DNA of 51,040 nucleotides from NCBI GenBank assembly GCA_030529855.1, contig JAUMWC010000012.1, positions 1 through 51,040 on the forward strand. Direction: 5' to 3'. Positions 1-9,028 of the stretch are shown in pieces. The first letter of the stretch is position 1. Each line of letters begins with the position of its first letter. The notes under the pieces are model-generated. The model ran no database searches, was not told where the DNA came from, and saw only the letters and a list, made by a program, of their open reading frames with translations. The position numbers were made by a program, and so were the translations under genes. This stretch comes from Gemella sp. (GTDB taxonomy: Bacteria; Bacillota; Bacilli; Staphylococcales; Gemellaceae).

Positions 1-1433
1 ATTAATTTTGTTTTCTCATCTTTAATTGTTTCATATAAATTATGAATTTCTTTTAGTCCATCTTTACCTTCTGCAACTGTAGATTTTTCTCCTGCCACGG
101 CATTTATATTTTCAACATATTCTACCTGTGTAGTTATAGATTCTGTAACAACTTCCTCAACTTGCCCTTGAACTTGTTTTGTCCCTCTTTTTTCTACTTG
201 TTCAGTAGCTTCTTTTACAACTCTTTCCGTTCTTGAAGGATTAGACACGATTAATCCATTAACTGTTGGATATGTGTCTACTATTTCTTTTTGTCCTTGT
301 GTTCCAGGTCTTACAACTTTTGTTTCCCCTTCCCACATATTTGCATCTTCTTCATATCTTGTTGAAAATGGTATATCTTGCTTTTCTACTATTCTTTCCT
401 CTGTACCTTGAACTACTTTTAATTCTGGTTTTTCTTCAATCACAAGATTTTCTTTTGGTTTTGAAGTTTCTATTATGATGGTAGGTTTTTCTTCCACTAC
501 AAGTGTTTCTTTTGGTTTTTCCGTTACTACTTTGGTAACTGGTGCTTCCGTCACCACTCTTGTTACAGGAGTTTCTGTCACTATTTGAGTTATTGGAGCC
601 TGTGTTACTACTTGAGTAGTTTCATCATTACTTACAACTATTGGTGCTGGTTGTTGAGTAACTACTTTTGTAACTGGGGCTTCCGTTACTACTTTGGTAA
701 CTGGTGCTTCCGTTATCACTCTTGTTACAGGGGCTTCTGTTACTGCTTTTGTAACTGGTGCTTCTGTTGCTACTTTTGTTGCACCATCAATTACATCCTT
801 CACTAAAGATTGAGTTACTGACCTAGTTGTCACAACTGGTTTACTAGGTAAATCAATTTCTTCCTTAACCTTTGTTTCTACAGTAGCCTCTTCTTTATCT
901 AATTCTATATAACCTACAAACTCATATCCATCAATTCTTAATGGGTCTGGTAAGTCAGCTTGACTGTATAATGTTAATTCTTGGTTATATCTTCTTAATT
1001 CTTTGTTTTCAATTGCGAAAGCATTAGGTGCAATTATACTTGTTCCTGCTGTTGTTAATACGATAAGAGATGTCAATCTCTTTCTTCTATTTTTCCCAAC
1101 TGATACAGCTGCTAGTAATAATACTGACCCCATTGCAAGACCTGCACCAATCATATTATCAGCTAATTTACTTGCACTTGTTGCTGGTAAAGCAGAAGTT
1201 GGTCGGTATACCATATAGTATGTTTTATCTTCTGTTGCTACTAACTCATGTTGATTAGTCTTTATTAATTTCTTTTCATCTTCTGTTAGTTCATTTAGTG
1301 TCACATATTTATAATCGACACTAACTTCTTTAGCTGATACATCAGTTGCCCCTACCATAAAGCTTCCGATTACAGCACTAATTGTTCCAATAGCAATTTT
1401 TCTTATTGCATATTTTCTTTGTCTATCAAACAT
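1..1433 (-). CDS. YSIRK-signal, G5-domain surface protein, probable IgA1-protease-like (M26) N-terminus (partial)
   Basis: Open reading frame from an ATG at 1433 to the left edge: 477 residues seen, C-terminus missing. In order: a YSIRK-like signal (YAIRK at 8-12, hydrophobic to about 28), a sortase-like LPATS at 82-86, a hydrophobic segment (about 93-112), a basic stop (KNRRKR at 114-119), a second hydrophobic stretch to an AFA at 138-140, a Thr/Pro/Val repeat region (about 221-307), then a G5-type domain (about 341-420). An LPxTG-like signal near the N-terminus, followed by a second membrane segment and G5, is the known architecture of streptococcal IgA1 and Zmp zinc metalloproteases, and IgA1 proteases are reported from Gemella. 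The protease domain would lie outside the window, so the enzyme call is inference; secretion and wall association are better supported. The start has a good ribosome site (AGAGGA) and promoter. Confidence 0.75.
   Translation of the reverse strand, partial: MFDRQRKYAIRKIAIGTISAVIGSFMVGATDVSAKEVSVDYKYVTLNELTEDEKKLIKTNQHELVATEDKTYYMVYRPTSALPATSASKLADNMIGAGLAMGSVLLLAAVSVGKNRRKRLTSLIVLTTAGTSIIAPNAFAIENKELRRYNQELTLYSQADLPDPLRIDGYEFVGYIELDKEEATVETKVKEEIDLPSKPVVTTRSVTQSLVKDVIDGATKVATEAPVTKAVTEAPVTRVITEAPVTKVVTEAPVTKVVTQQPAPIVVSNDETTQVVTQAPITQIVTETPVTRVVTEAPVTKVVTEKPKETLVVEEKPTIIIETSKPKENLVIEEKPELKVVQGTEERIVEKQDIPFSTRYEEDANMWEGETKVVRPGTQGQKEIVDTYPTVNGLIVSNPSRTERVVKEATEQVEKRGTKQVQGQVEEVVTESITTQVEYVENINAVAGEKSTVAEGKDGLKEIHNLYETIKDEKTKL
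513..773 (-). repeat. Degenerate 27-nt tandem repeats coding VTEAPVTKV units
   Basis: Within the surface-protein gene a nine-residue unit (consensus VTEAPVTKV) recurs four times in a row (about 648-773), then three more times (about 513-614) after a short spacer. The period is 27 nt and copies differ by a few bases. Pro/Thr/Val-rich repeats like this usually form an extended wall-spanning stalk. Copy number could change by slippage or recombination without breaking the frame. Confidence 0.8.
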
Positions 1434-1469
1434 TAGTATATCCTCTTTTAATATTATTTTAACCTTATT

Positions 1470-1498
1470 ATTATACAATTTTTTCGGCTTTTTTTCAA
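1470..1498 (-). promoter_or_regulatory. Sigma-A promoter of the surface-protein gene
   Basis: A -35 TTGAAA (1493-1498) and -10 TATAAT (1470-1475) are separated by exactly 17 bases, upstream of the AGAGGA ribosome site and the ATG at 1433. Confidence 0.8.
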
Positions 1499-1533
1499 AG
1501 CAAAACCTGCGGTATATAAGGATTTGTTAAAAA

Positions 1534-1576
1534 TAAAAAGTCGAGAATAGTATACATATTCTCGACTTTTTATTTT
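1534..1576. terminator. Intrinsic terminator after valS
   Basis: An AAAGTCGAGAAT stem pairs with ATTCTCGACTTT around a short loop, flanked by A and T runs. It can act on both strands; it lies directly after the valS stop, upstream of the surface-protein promoter. Confidence 0.85.
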
Positions 1577-4215
1577 TATAAATTATTTAATGATTCGATA
1601 CGTTCTTTTACTGTATCAAATTGCTCTTGGTACATAGCTAATTTTTCTTTTTCTTTAGCTACTACCGCTTCTGGAGCAGATGCTACGAATTTTTCATTAG
1701 ATAATTTTTTGTTAACTAAGTCTAATTCTTTTTGTAGTTTTTCTAGTTCTTTACCTAGTCTTTCTTTTTCCTTATCAACATCGATTAGGTCAGCTAGTGA
1801 TACATAAACTTCTAATCCTGCAAGTACTCTTGATACGTCAGTTTCAGCTACTTCTATATCTTTCTCAATGATTAATTCACTTGGTTTAGCGAATTTCTCT
1901 AGGTAAGATTTACCTGCTAATAGAGTTTCTTTTGTTTCTTCTGCTGCATATTTAATCTTGATTGGAATTTCACGTGACATAGGAGCATTTACTTCACTTC
2001 TAATGTTACGTACTGCAGTAATTACATCTTGTACTAATTGCATTTGAGCAGTTTCTTTTTCAAATACTAAGTCATCTGTAATCTTAGCAAATTCAGATGT
2101 TACGATTGAATCTCCTTGGTGCGGAATGTGTTGCCAGATTTCTTCTGTAACGAATGGCATAAATGGATGTAACATTTTTAGAGATGCATCTAATACATAA
2201 ACTAATACTGATTGAGTAGTTTTCTTAGCTGCTGCGTCATCTCCATTTAAGCTAATCTTAGCAATCTCAATGTACCAAGAACAGAATTCTTCCCAAATGA
2301 AGTTGTAAAGAATACGTGACGCTTCTCCGAATTCATATTTATCAAATAGTCTTTCGAAGTCTTTAGATGTTTCAGCAAGTTTAGTTAAGATATATTTATC
2401 TGCTAGAGTTTTCTCTCCTGATAAATCAATATCTTCATACCCAAATCCTTCTAAGTTCATAATTACGAATCTTGATGCATTCCAAATCTTGTTAATGTAG
2501 TTCCAAGATGCTTCGATTTTTTCTGTTGAGTAACGTAAGTCTTGACCTGGTGTAGAGTTAGTTGCTAGGAAGTAACGTAATGAGTCAGCCCCATATTTTT
2601 CGATAACTTCCATTGGATCTACCCCGTTACCTAAAGATTTAGACATCTTACGTCCTTGCTCATCACGTACTAAACCGTGGATTAATGTATCTTTGAATGG
2701 ACGGTGTCCTGTAAAGTCTAATCCTTGGAAAATCATACGTGATACCCAGAAGAAGATAATGTCATATCCTGTTACTAGAGTACTTGTTGGGTAGTAACGT
2801 TTGAAGTCTTCTGATTCTACATTTGGCCAGTCAAGTGTAGAGAATGGCCATAAGGCAGATGAGAACCACGTATCTAGTACGTCTTCATCTTGAGTGTAGT
2901 TTTCTACATCAGCTGGTGGTGTAGTTCCTACATATACTTCTCCAGTTTCATTGTGGTACCAAGCTGGTATTCTGTGTCCCCACCATAATTGACGAGAAAT
3001 ACACCAGTCTTGGATATTTTCCATCCACGTTGAGAATGTTCCTTCGAAACGGTTTGGATAGAAGTTTACTTTTGTATCTTCATTCTTTTGGTTTTCAAGT
3101 GATTTTTCTGCTAGTAGCTTCATAGCTACGAACCATTGTTTTGATAAGTAAGGTTCTACTACTGCACCTGAACGCTCTGAGTGTCCTACTGAGTGAACGT
3201 GTTTTTCAATCTTGAAACATACACCTTCAGCTTCTAAGTCTGCGATTAAGTTTTTACGACATTCGAATCTGTCTTGACCTGCATACTTAGCTGCGTGTTC
3301 GTTCATAACTCCAGACTCATCCATAACGATGATTCTTTCTAAGTCGTGACGGTTACCTACTTCGAAGTCATTAGGGTCGTGAGCTGGTGTAATCTTAACT
3401 ACTCCAGAACCGAAGTCCATTTCTACATACTCGTCAGCTACTACTGGAATTTCTTTTCCTGTTACTGGTAATAATACTTTCTTACCAATGTATTTTGAGT
3501 ATCTTTCATCTTTTGGATTAACTGCAACTGCTGTATCTCCAAATAGAGTTTCCGGACGTGTTGTAGCTACTTCTAGGTAGTCTCCTGAACCATCTGCTAG
3601 GAAGTATTTTAAGTGGTAGAAGGCACCTTCTACATCTTTGTAAATTACCTCGATATTAGAAAGAGCTGTTCTTTGTGCTGGGTCCCAGTTGATAATTCTT
3701 TCACCACGGTAGATAATCCCCTTGTTGTAGTGGTCAACGAAGATTTTTGTTACGGCATCGTTAAGACCTTTATCAAGTGTAAATCTTTCACGTGAGTAGT
3801 CTAGCCCTAGACCTAACTTAGCCCATTGCTCACGGATGTAACCTGCATACTCATCTTTCCATTCCCAAGCTTTTTCTAAGAATTTTTCACGTCCTAAGTC
3901 GTGACGTAAGATTCCATCTTGTCTTAGTCTTTCTTCGACTTTAGCTTGTGTAGCGATTCCTGCGTGGTCCATACCTGGTAGGTATAGTACGTCATATCCT
4001 TGTAATCTCTTGAAACGAGTAAGCATATCTTGCAGAGTCGTATCCCAAGCGTGACCAATGTGTAATTTACCAGTTACGTTTGGTGGCGGAATTACTATTG
4101 TGTATGGATTTTTCTTAGATTTATTATCAGCTTTAAAAACTTCTTTTTCTAACCACCAAGAGTATCTATTAGCTTCTACTTCTTGTGGGTTATATTTTGT
4201 AGACATTTCAGTCAT
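1576..4215 (-). CDS. valS: Valyl-tRNA synthetase
   Basis: Charges tRNA-Val with valine in the cytoplasm. The 879-residue length is typical of bacterial ValRS. The class I signatures are present: HIGH at 52-55 (after PPPNVTGKL) and KMSKS at about 523-527. Between them is the CP1 editing domain that hydrolyses mischarged tRNA; anticodon-binding helices and a C-terminal lysine/glutamate-rich coiled coil follow. The ATG at 4215 is seven bases after an AGGAG ribosome site; an in-frame ATG three codons later is possible but less well spaced. Expression is controlled by the valine T-box leader upstream, and a strong terminator follows, so the gene appears monocistronic. Confidence 0.97.
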   Translation of the reverse strand: MTEMSTKYNPQEVEANRYSWWLEKEVFKADNKSKKNPYTIVIPPPNVTGKLHIGHAWDTTLQDMLTRFKRLQGYDVLYLPGMDHAGIATQAKVEERLRQDGILRHDLGREKFLEKAWEWKDEYAGYIREQWAKLGLGLDYSRERFTLDKGLNDAVTKIFVDHYNKGIIYRGERIINWDPAQRTALSNIEVIYKDVEGAFYHLKYFLADGSGDYLEVATTRPETLFGDTAVAVNPKDERYSKYIGKKVLLPVTGKEIPVVADEYVEMDFGSGVVKITPAHDPNDFEVGNRHDLERIIVMDESGVMNEHAAKYAGQDRFECRKNLIADLEAEGVCFKIEKHVHSVGHSERSGAVVEPYLSKQWFVAMKLLAEKSLENQKNEDTKVNFYPNRFEGTFSTWMENIQDWCISRQLWWGHRIPAWYHNETGEVYVGTTPPADVENYTQDEDVLDTWFSSALWPFSTLDWPNVESEDFKRYYPTSTLVTGYDIIFFWVSRMIFQGLDFTGHRPFKDTLIHGLVRDEQGRKMSKSLGNGVDPMEVIEKYGADSLRYFLATNSTPGQDLRYSTEKIEASWNYINKIWNASRFVIMNLEGFGYEDIDLSGEKTLADKYILTKLAETSKDFERLFDKYEFGEASRILYNFIWEEFCSWYIEIAKISLNGDDAAAKKTTQSVLVYVLDASLKMLHPFMPFVTEEIWQHIPHQGDSIVTSEFAKITDDLVFEKETAQMQLVQDVITAVRNIRSEVNAPMSREIPIKIKYAAEETKETLLAGKSYLEKFAKPSELIIEKDIEVAETDVSRVLAGLEVYVSLADLIDVDKEKERLGKELEKLQKELDLVNKKLSNEKFVASAPEAVVAKEKEKLAMYQEQFDTVKERIESLNNL

Positions 4216-4240
4216 AATATCACTCCTTTTTTTAAAATTA

Positions 4241-4546
4241 AAAAAGACCTAGCAAATGATTTTACTAGGTCCTGACTATTATCTATATTTAATTTAGGCA
4301 TACTTTCGTAAAATTCTAAAGGACGAATTCTCCGTGGTACCACCTTTTTTCTAACAAATTAGTTAGCACTTATTTTGAGATTAACGCTCTCACACGGTTA
4401 GGACTACTTGATTTCATCCCAAATGCTCCCCGTCTACTTCAAAGTTTGCCAAGGAAAAATCTCTCATCCACTGATTTTTTTTCTGTATCCTCGGTACGCA
4501 AGTACTTCTACTTGTCGGCTCATCGCATTTATATTTTTTAAAATAC
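4241..4546 (-). promoter_or_regulatory. T-box leader of valS (tRNA-Val sensing)
   Basis: The RNA carries the T-box element (GGTGGTACCACGG, on the plus strand at 4331-4344) and ends in a terminator stem GACCTAG/CTAGGTC (4246-4271) followed by a U run. The base of Stem I can be read as AAATGC pairing with GCATTT. The specifier loop has an AGUA-like 5' side and a GAA on its 3' side, immediately followed by GUA, a valine codon (plus-strand 4435-4437). Uncharged tRNA-Val is expected to stabilise the antiterminator and allow valS transcription. The GUA assignment is by eye; T-box identity is firm. Confidence 0.92.
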
Positions 4547-4552
4547 TTATTA

Positions 4553-4581
4553 ATAATAACATAGTATTTTAGATAATGCAA
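4553..4581 (-). promoter_or_regulatory. Probable promoter of the valS leader
   Basis: A -35-like TTGCAT (4576-4581) and -10 TATTAT (4553-4558) are spaced by 17 bases just upstream of the T-box. The -35 is weak; placement supports it. Confidence 0.5.
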
Positions 4582-4589
4582 GTATTAAT

Positions 4590-5420
4590 TTATTCCGACT
4601 TTAATTCTACTACTACATACTCTAAGAAATTATTTAATCTAATTGAAAATGAGCTATTCCCTAAGCCTTGAGATACCACCATTTTAGAAGAATTTTCTTG
4701 ATATATACCGTGTGTATACTTTGGCATAAACCCTTGACTAGGAGAAAAAATTCTTCCTACAAAAGGTACATCCCACTGCCCTCCGTGTGCGTGACCAGAA
4801 AAGATTAGATCATAACCTATTTCTGAATAAATAAAGAATTTTTCCGGTCTATGAGCTAGTAGGATATTAAACATATCTTCTTTATAATTTTTTAGAAGTT
4901 CATTTCTGTGATTTGCATAATAATTATCTTTATCATTTTTTATAAAGTAATTAAAATCTTCTATCCCTACTAGGTTTAATCTTGATCCATCTTTTTCTAT
5001 TAATTCTGATTGATTTTCTAAATGAGTAATTCCTAAATCAGCCATTACTTTTTTTATCTTGTTATATTCTTCTGGCAACCTTAATTCGTGATTCCCCGAA
5101 ACAAAATAAGATGGTGCTATTTCTGAAATCTGAGCTAATAGGTTATAAGCATAGTCTGTATCATTTTTATAAGAGTCTAGTATATCTCCTGTTATAACAA
5201 TAATGTCAGCTTTTTCTTTTTTTATATTTTCTATAAAGACTTGATCAGAGAAACCTACTCTATCACAATGAATATCCGATACTTGTAGAATTTTAAAATT
5301 ATCAAATTCTTTAGGAATTTTTGGACTATTAATAATGTGTTCTCTTTTTTTCACATATTTATTTTGATATAAATACACTGCTGATAAAATTGCTGTGGTT
5401 AAAAATATTTTTTTTATCAC
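4590..5420 (-). CDS. Membrane-anchored metallophosphoesterase (YkuE-like)
   Basis: A 276-residue calcineurin-type phosphoesterase. A short N-terminal hydrophobic helix (about 4-18) anchors it in the membrane. The dimetal motifs are complete and in order: SDIHCD (D-x-H), TGDILD (GD), SGNHE (GNH), an AHRPE histidine and GHAHGGQ. B. subtilis YkuE and its relatives are cell-envelope phosphoesterases; the substrate here cannot be read from sequence. It lies 15 bases after the DUF554 gene and is probably co-transcribed with it. No convincing terminator is seen before the valS promoter. Confidence 0.85.
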   Translation of the reverse strand: MIKKIFLTTAILSAVYLYQNKYVKKREHIINSPKIPKEFDNFKILQVSDIHCDRVGFSDQVFIENIKKEKADIIVITGDILDSYKNDTDYAYNLLAQISEIAPSYFVSGNHELRLPEEYNKIKKVMADLGITHLENQSELIEKDGSRLNLVGIEDFNYFIKNDKDNYYANHRNELLKNYKEDMFNILLAHRPEKFFIYSEIGYDLIFSGHAHGGQWDVPFVGRIFSPSQGFMPKYTHGIYQENSSKMVVSQGLGNSSFSIRLNNFLEYVVVELKSE

Positions 5421-5435
5421 TATTCTAGACTCCTT

Positions 5436-6164
5436 TTATAATAAAGGTAATATATATTGTGCCCATAAGTATGATAATGGCAGTACTAGTGCCATAGATG
5501 GTAATAACTCTGCTGATGGGAACATCTTAATATTTGCTAATCTAAAACCATTTGATAATAATATCAAACCACCACACGCCTTAAAGTCATTAATCATATC
5601 TACTGTCGTTAAGGGCATTATAAATTGCGCCGAAATGAAAAGAAGCATAGAAACCAAAAATTGTGGTATTGCTATAAAGGAAACTATTATTCCTAAATTA
5701 GACGCAAAAATAATTGCCGCAAAAAAATCAAGCATAGATTTTACAATTAATATTGTGCTATCTCCTGTTATCCCTAAATCTAGACTTCCATATATTCCAG
5801 TTGCTGCCATAGAAAATATCATAATTAAAGTAATCATCTGGTTAGAAAAAACTTCTTCATTAACAGGATTTTTTTTAATCCCTAAAGTTTTTACTAGAAC
5901 TGCTTGTGTCCACATAGACGCTTTTTGAATTCTTTCACCAATTTTGAAGTAAACTCCTATTATTACCCCTATTATTACCGCAAAAATAACTGCTGGCATA
6001 TTTTTCATCAATGTGATGGATGATACCCCTATGGTCATAGCACATAGTGCAAAGACTAGGTTTAATTTTAATTTTAAATCTTCTGATAAATGTCTACCGT
6101 ATTTACTTCCAATTATTCCACCTAGAATAATTGCAATACTATTGATTATTATCCCTGTTGGCAT
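5436..6164 (-). CDS. DUF554 family integral membrane protein
   Basis: A 242-residue hydrophobic protein with about six to seven membrane helices. It has the conserved DUF554 (YdfK/YqgA) start: a hydrophobic helix followed by IIGSKYGRHLSEDLK. The family's function is not established; an inner-membrane transport role is often assumed. The ATG at 6164 follows a strong GAGGAGGGG ribosome site. It is the first gene of a probable two-gene operon with the metallophosphoesterase; the pairing does not by itself indicate a pathway. Confidence 0.85.
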   Translation of the reverse strand: MPTGIIINSIAIILGGIIGSKYGRHLSEDLKLKLNLVFALCAMTIGVSSITLMKNMPAVIFAVIIGVIIGVYFKIGERIQKASMWTQAVLVKTLGIKKNPVNEEVFSNQMITLIMIFSMAATGIYGSLDLGITGDSTILIVKSMLDFFAAIIFASNLGIIVSFIAIPQFLVSMLLFISAQFIMPLTTVDMINDFKACGGLILLSNGFRLANIKMFPSAELLPSMALVLPLSYLWAQYILPLL

Positions 6165-6196
6165 TTAACCCCTCCTCTTTTGTATTCGTTTTTATA

Positions 6197-6202
6197 ATTA
6201 TA
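6197..6202 (-). promoter_or_regulatory. Probable extended -10 promoter of the DUF554 gene
   Basis: The element TGATATAAT (TGn plus TATAAT, -10 at 6197-6202) lies about 30 bases before the start codon. No good -35 is seen, which fits an extended -10 promoter. Confidence 0.45.
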
Positions 6203-6213
6203 TCATATAAATA

Positions 6214-6241
6214 AGCAAAAAAAAATAAGCAATCATGCTTA
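6214..6241 (-). terminator. Intrinsic terminator after rpmF
   Basis: A TAAGC/GCTTA stem with a six-base loop is followed by a run of nine T residues on the minus strand. Confidence 0.7.
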
Positions 6242-6266
6242 CCACATAACTACTTACTTCTATTAA

Positions 6267-6443
6267 CTATTTAACTTCTAGTACTTGTCTACCTTTGTAC
6301 ATTCCAGTTTTTCTGTCAACACGGTGACCCATAACATAGTTTCCGCTTTGAGCATCTAAAGTGATTGCTGGTGCAGATAATTTTTTATGAGTTCTTCTTT
6401 TTCTTTTAGCTGTTTTCGATGTTCTTCTAAAAGGAACTGCCAT
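6267..6443 (-). CDS. rpmF: 50S ribosomal protein bL32 (cysteine-free form)
   Basis: A 58-residue protein beginning [10 protein letters not shown] and continuing with the basic bL32 N-terminus (KRKRRTHKK), with GHRVDRKTG in the C-terminal half. It is part of the large ribosomal subunit. The ATG at 6443 follows a GGAGG-like ribosome site. The two CxxC pairs that bind zinc in B. subtilis and S. aureus bL32 are absent: the protein has no cysteine, like streptococcal bL32. It lies 36 bases after yceD, the conserved yceD-rpmF arrangement, and is followed by a terminator. Confidence 0.95.
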   Translation of the reverse strand: MAVPFRRTSKTAKRKRRTHKKLSAPAITLDAQSGNYVMGHRVDRKTGMYKGRQVLEVK

Positions 6444-6479
6444 TTTTAATTTCCTCCAATATGATATAAATTATGAAAA

Positions 6480-6983
6480 TTATTTTTCTTTAAACATATC
6501 TCCTAAAGCAGAAAAAGGATTATCTTTTCTTTCTCCAGTTGATACTTCTTGTTCAGTCAATAATTGCCAATCTTTACCTTCTTTATTTGCTACTTCTTCT
6601 TCATCAGAATAGTAGTTTAATGGAGCGTTAATTAAAATTAATTCTTTGACTAAATCACTTATATCTATATAAGCATCCATAGTCAATACATCATAATCTT
6701 CTTCTCCATAAAGGTTAGATTTATCAATAAAATCTTCTGTTTCTTCTATTACGAAAGGAACAGATACTAAGTTAAGACTTCTACTAGAAATCACTCTATA
6801 GTCCCCTGTGATATTTAAATCCACAAGAATCTTATCTTGTCCATTTCTAGTTAGAGTTCCATTAACCATTACATTTTCAACGCCCTCTATACTTGCGTCA
6901 AAATTAGCTATATCAATATCTACTTTTTTCTCAAATTTAAACTCATCTTTATTCTTAAATAAAGTTGACCTTAACCATTTCAT
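6480..6983 (-). CDS. yceD: YceD family protein (DUF177)
   Basis: A 167-residue acidic protein in the position that YceD/DUF177 proteins usually occupy, directly upstream of rpmF. YceD is linked to ribosome/23S rRNA biogenesis in other bacteria. The protein ends in a charged tail (FSALGDMFKEK) typical of the family. The start at 6983 is chosen because AAAGGAGAG lies seven bases before it; an in-frame ATG nine codons upstream (7010) lacks a ribosome site. Transcription starts from a consensus promoter at 7016-7044. Confidence 0.8.
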   Translation of the reverse strand: MKWLRSTLFKNKDEFKFEKKVDIDIANFDASIEGVENVMVNGTLTRNGQDKILVDLNITGDYRVISSRSLNLVSVPFVIEETEDFIDKSNLYGEEDYDVLTMDAYIDISDLVKELILINAPLNYYSDEEEVANKEGKDWQLLTEQEVSTGERKDNPFSALGDMFKEK

Positions 6984-7015
6984 TAAATTCTCTCCTTTAT
7001 TAACACACATTTAAC

Positions 7016-7044
7016 ATTATATACTAAATAAAAGATGCTGTCAA
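7016..7044 (-). promoter_or_regulatory. Consensus sigma-A promoter of yceD-rpmF
   Basis: A perfect -35 TTGACA (7039-7044) and a perfect -10 TATAAT (7016-7021) with a 17-base spacer. Confidence 0.9.
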
Positions 7045-7073
7045 CATAAAAAGTTTACACCCTAATAATTTTT

Positions 7074-7101
7074 ATAAAAAAGCTAGATAAATCTAGCTTT
7101 T
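7074..7101 (-). terminator. Intrinsic terminator after the histidine kinase gene
   Basis: AAAGCTAGAT/ATCTAGCTTT hairpin with flanking T runs, overlapping the end of the kinase gene. Confidence 0.8.
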
Positions 7102-8305
7102 ATTTAAAAATTATTTCTATTATAAACTCTCCGTCACGTTCAGCATACGCTCGTATTTTAGCACCATGTCTATCTATTATCAATTTCGCTAAAGATAATC
7201 CTAAACCATATCCCTGATTATTTTCTCGTGAATGTTCTTCTCTATAGAATCTATCAAAAACTACATCTAGGTTTCCTTTTTTCGTAAATTTAGATTTATT
7301 GCTAATTAATAATTTAGGAGCTCCCATATTATTAGTATATAGTTCTAATAATATATTACTCTCTTCATCAGAATATTTTATTGCATTATCCAGTAGAATA
7401 TCTACTACTTGGAATATTGAATCGTATTCTCCATTATAGTACACATTTTCTTTTATTTTTGTCTCTAAGTTCTTAGATTCAAAAAATGCTAGTTCTTCAA
7501 AATCTTCTACTCTATCCTTGATTAACTCTGTTAATGAGAAACTTTTTTTAACTAGTGTTTCTTTTTCTTCAGCTTTTGAAAATTCTATAAGAGAAGCTAT
7601 TAAAGCCGATAATCTATCTATTTGCTTACGAATGTTTCCTAACCATTTTGAATTACCATTTTCTATAGCCAATAAATCAGAATTAGAAGAAATAATTGCT
7701 AGTGGTGTTTTTAATTCGTGTGAAGCATATGTAATAAACTGTTTCTGTTTTCTTATGTTTTCTACCAAAGGAGCTATTACTCTCTTAGACATAATTATCA
7801 ATAATATGATAACTATTATTACTATCACACTAACTACTATTAAGGAGTTTAGTAAAAATAGATTAAATACTACTAGTTCTCTATCTACATCTACTAAGAA
7901 TAAAATATTTTTACCTTGATATTCTACATAGTTATAATTGTATGTATCTACGTAGGCTTCTTTTTCAATAGTTGCATTATTTAAGGCTGTTTTGATTAAA
8001 TTATTACGTACTGGTTCATCTAATTGAACATTTTTAGTATATACTCGAGAAACATTATTACTACTATCTACTAGTGCTATAATTACCCCTCTATCGCCAG
8101 TAATTTTATTAACATCAAAAGACTCACTATTTACTAATTCAGACATTAAAGTAGTGTCATTTTTTATTTTATTTATACTTTTATTACCATTATCCCATAT
8201 ATTATGATAATTTAAAAAATTAACAATAATAAAAACTGTCGAAACTACGAATGTAATAATCGATGCAGAGACTATTATAAATTTACGTCTTAAACTACTT
8301 ATCAT
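7100..8305 (-). CDS. Two-component sensor histidine kinase
   Basis: A 401-residue membrane kinase. TM1 is at about 7-31, an extracytoplasmic sensor region of about 115 residues follows, and TM2 is at about 148-173. The HisKA domain has the phospho-accepting histidine in ASHELKTP (H196), then a HATPase_c domain with an N box (DNAIKYS) and a G box (GYGLGLSLAK). It should sense an envelope-side signal and phosphorylate the response regulator encoded just upstream, whose gene overlaps it by 11 bases. The ligand cannot be inferred. The system is divergent from a degenerate carboxypeptidase-like gene, which may be a target. Confidence 0.95.
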   Translation of the reverse strand: MISSLRRKFIIVSASIITFVVSTVFIIVNFLNYHNIWDNGNKSINKIKNDTTLMSELVNSESFDVNKITGDRGVIIALVDSSNNVSRVYTKNVQLDEPVRNNLIKTALNNATIEKEAYVDTYNYNYVEYQGKNILFLVDVDRELVVFNLFLLNSLIVVSVIVIIVIILLIIMSKRVIAPLVENIRKQKQFITYASHELKTPLAIISSNSDLLAIENGNSKWLGNIRKQIDRLSALIASLIEFSKAEEKETLVKKSFSLTELIKDRVEDFEELAFFESKNLETKIKENVYYNGEYDSIFQVVDILLDNAIKYSDEESNILLELYTNNMGAPKLLISNKSKFTKKGNLDVVFDRFYREEHSRENNQGYGLGLSLAKLIIDRHGAKIRAYAERDGEFIIEIIFK

Positions 8306-8975
8306 CTAATAACTCCAGAGTATATCCTACATTTCTTTTTGCTTTTATGTGAATATTTGCGTCTAAAGTTTTTAATTTTCTTCTTAAATATGAAATATTT
8401 ACCCAAACGACATTGATTTCTGAATCGCTGTCATATCCCCAAATTTTTTCTAAAAATGTCTCTGTTGAAATAACATTCCAAGGATTTCTCATAAGCATTT
8501 CTATTATTTGGAATTCTTTATTAGATAAAACTATTGCATCTTTATCTGTACTTAATTCAAATGTAAGTTTGTTTAATCTTACATTTCCAAATTCTAATTC
8601 GTTCGATGTGAATGAAGCTTGTCTTCTTGTCATAGAACGAACACGTGCAAGTAATTCTTTTGTATCGAATGGTTTGCTTAGGTAATCATCTGCTCCTGCA
8701 TCTAATCCTTCTACTCTATCTTCAACTTGAGATTTAGCAGTCAATAGTAATACTGGTGTAGATTTTTTTTCTTTTCTTAGTTCTTTAACAACAGAAATTC
8801 CATCCATTTGCGGCATCATTACATCAAGAATAGCACCATCGTACTCTTCTAATTTTAAATAATCTAGAGCGTCTTTTCCATTATTCACTACATCTACAGA
8901 ATAATTGTTGTGTTTTAGTAATGCGACCAAAGCATCAGCTAAATCTCTTTCATCTTCCGCTAATAATATTCTCAT
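8295..8975 (-). CDS. OmpR-family response regulator
   Basis: A 226-residue regulator. The receiver domain has the acidic pocket (E7, D8), the phospho-acceptor D51 (LDVMMP), T/A at LTAKS and a conserved lysine in KPF. The winged-helix DNA-binding domain occupies about 128-222 (ending RNVGYTLEL). The wing region (IWGYDSD) resembles CiaR-type regulators, but that is not enough to name it. The start has an AGGAGG ribosome site. The gene overlaps the kinase gene. A palindrome sits inside its promoter, so autoregulation is likely. Confidence 0.95.
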   Translation of the reverse strand: MRILLAEDERDLADALVALLKHNNYSVDVVNNGKDALDYLKLEEYDGAILDVMMPQMDGISVVKELRKEKKSTPVLLLTAKSQVEDRVEGLDAGADDYLSKPFDTKELLARVRSMTRRQASFTSNELEFGNVRLNKLTFELSTDKDAIVLSNKEFQIIEMLMRNPWNVISTETFLEKIWGYDSDSEINVVWVNISYLRRKLKTLDANIHIKAKRNVGYTLELLDDK

Positions 8976-9028
8976 AGCTTACCTCCTAAATTAATTATAT
9001 AATCATTTCTCAATTTTCTATTTTTTCA

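Noticed and set aside
513..773. Repeat block as a CRISPR array
   Set aside because: The 27-nt units are contiguous, in frame and code a regular peptide; there are no spacers and no cas genes.
266..1258. Plus-strand reading frames across the left-edge surface-protein gene
   Set aside because: They are low-complexity shadows (Leu/Phe- or Tyr/Cys-rich) of the minus-strand repeat gene and lack ribosome sites.
5395..5928. 177-residue plus-strand frame over the DUF554 gene
   Set aside because: It is antisense to a membrane protein with recognised family motifs and has no ribosome site of its own.
6984..7010. Longer start for YceD
   Set aside because: The upstream ATG has no ribosome site, whereas AAAGGAGAG is well placed for the ATG at 6983.
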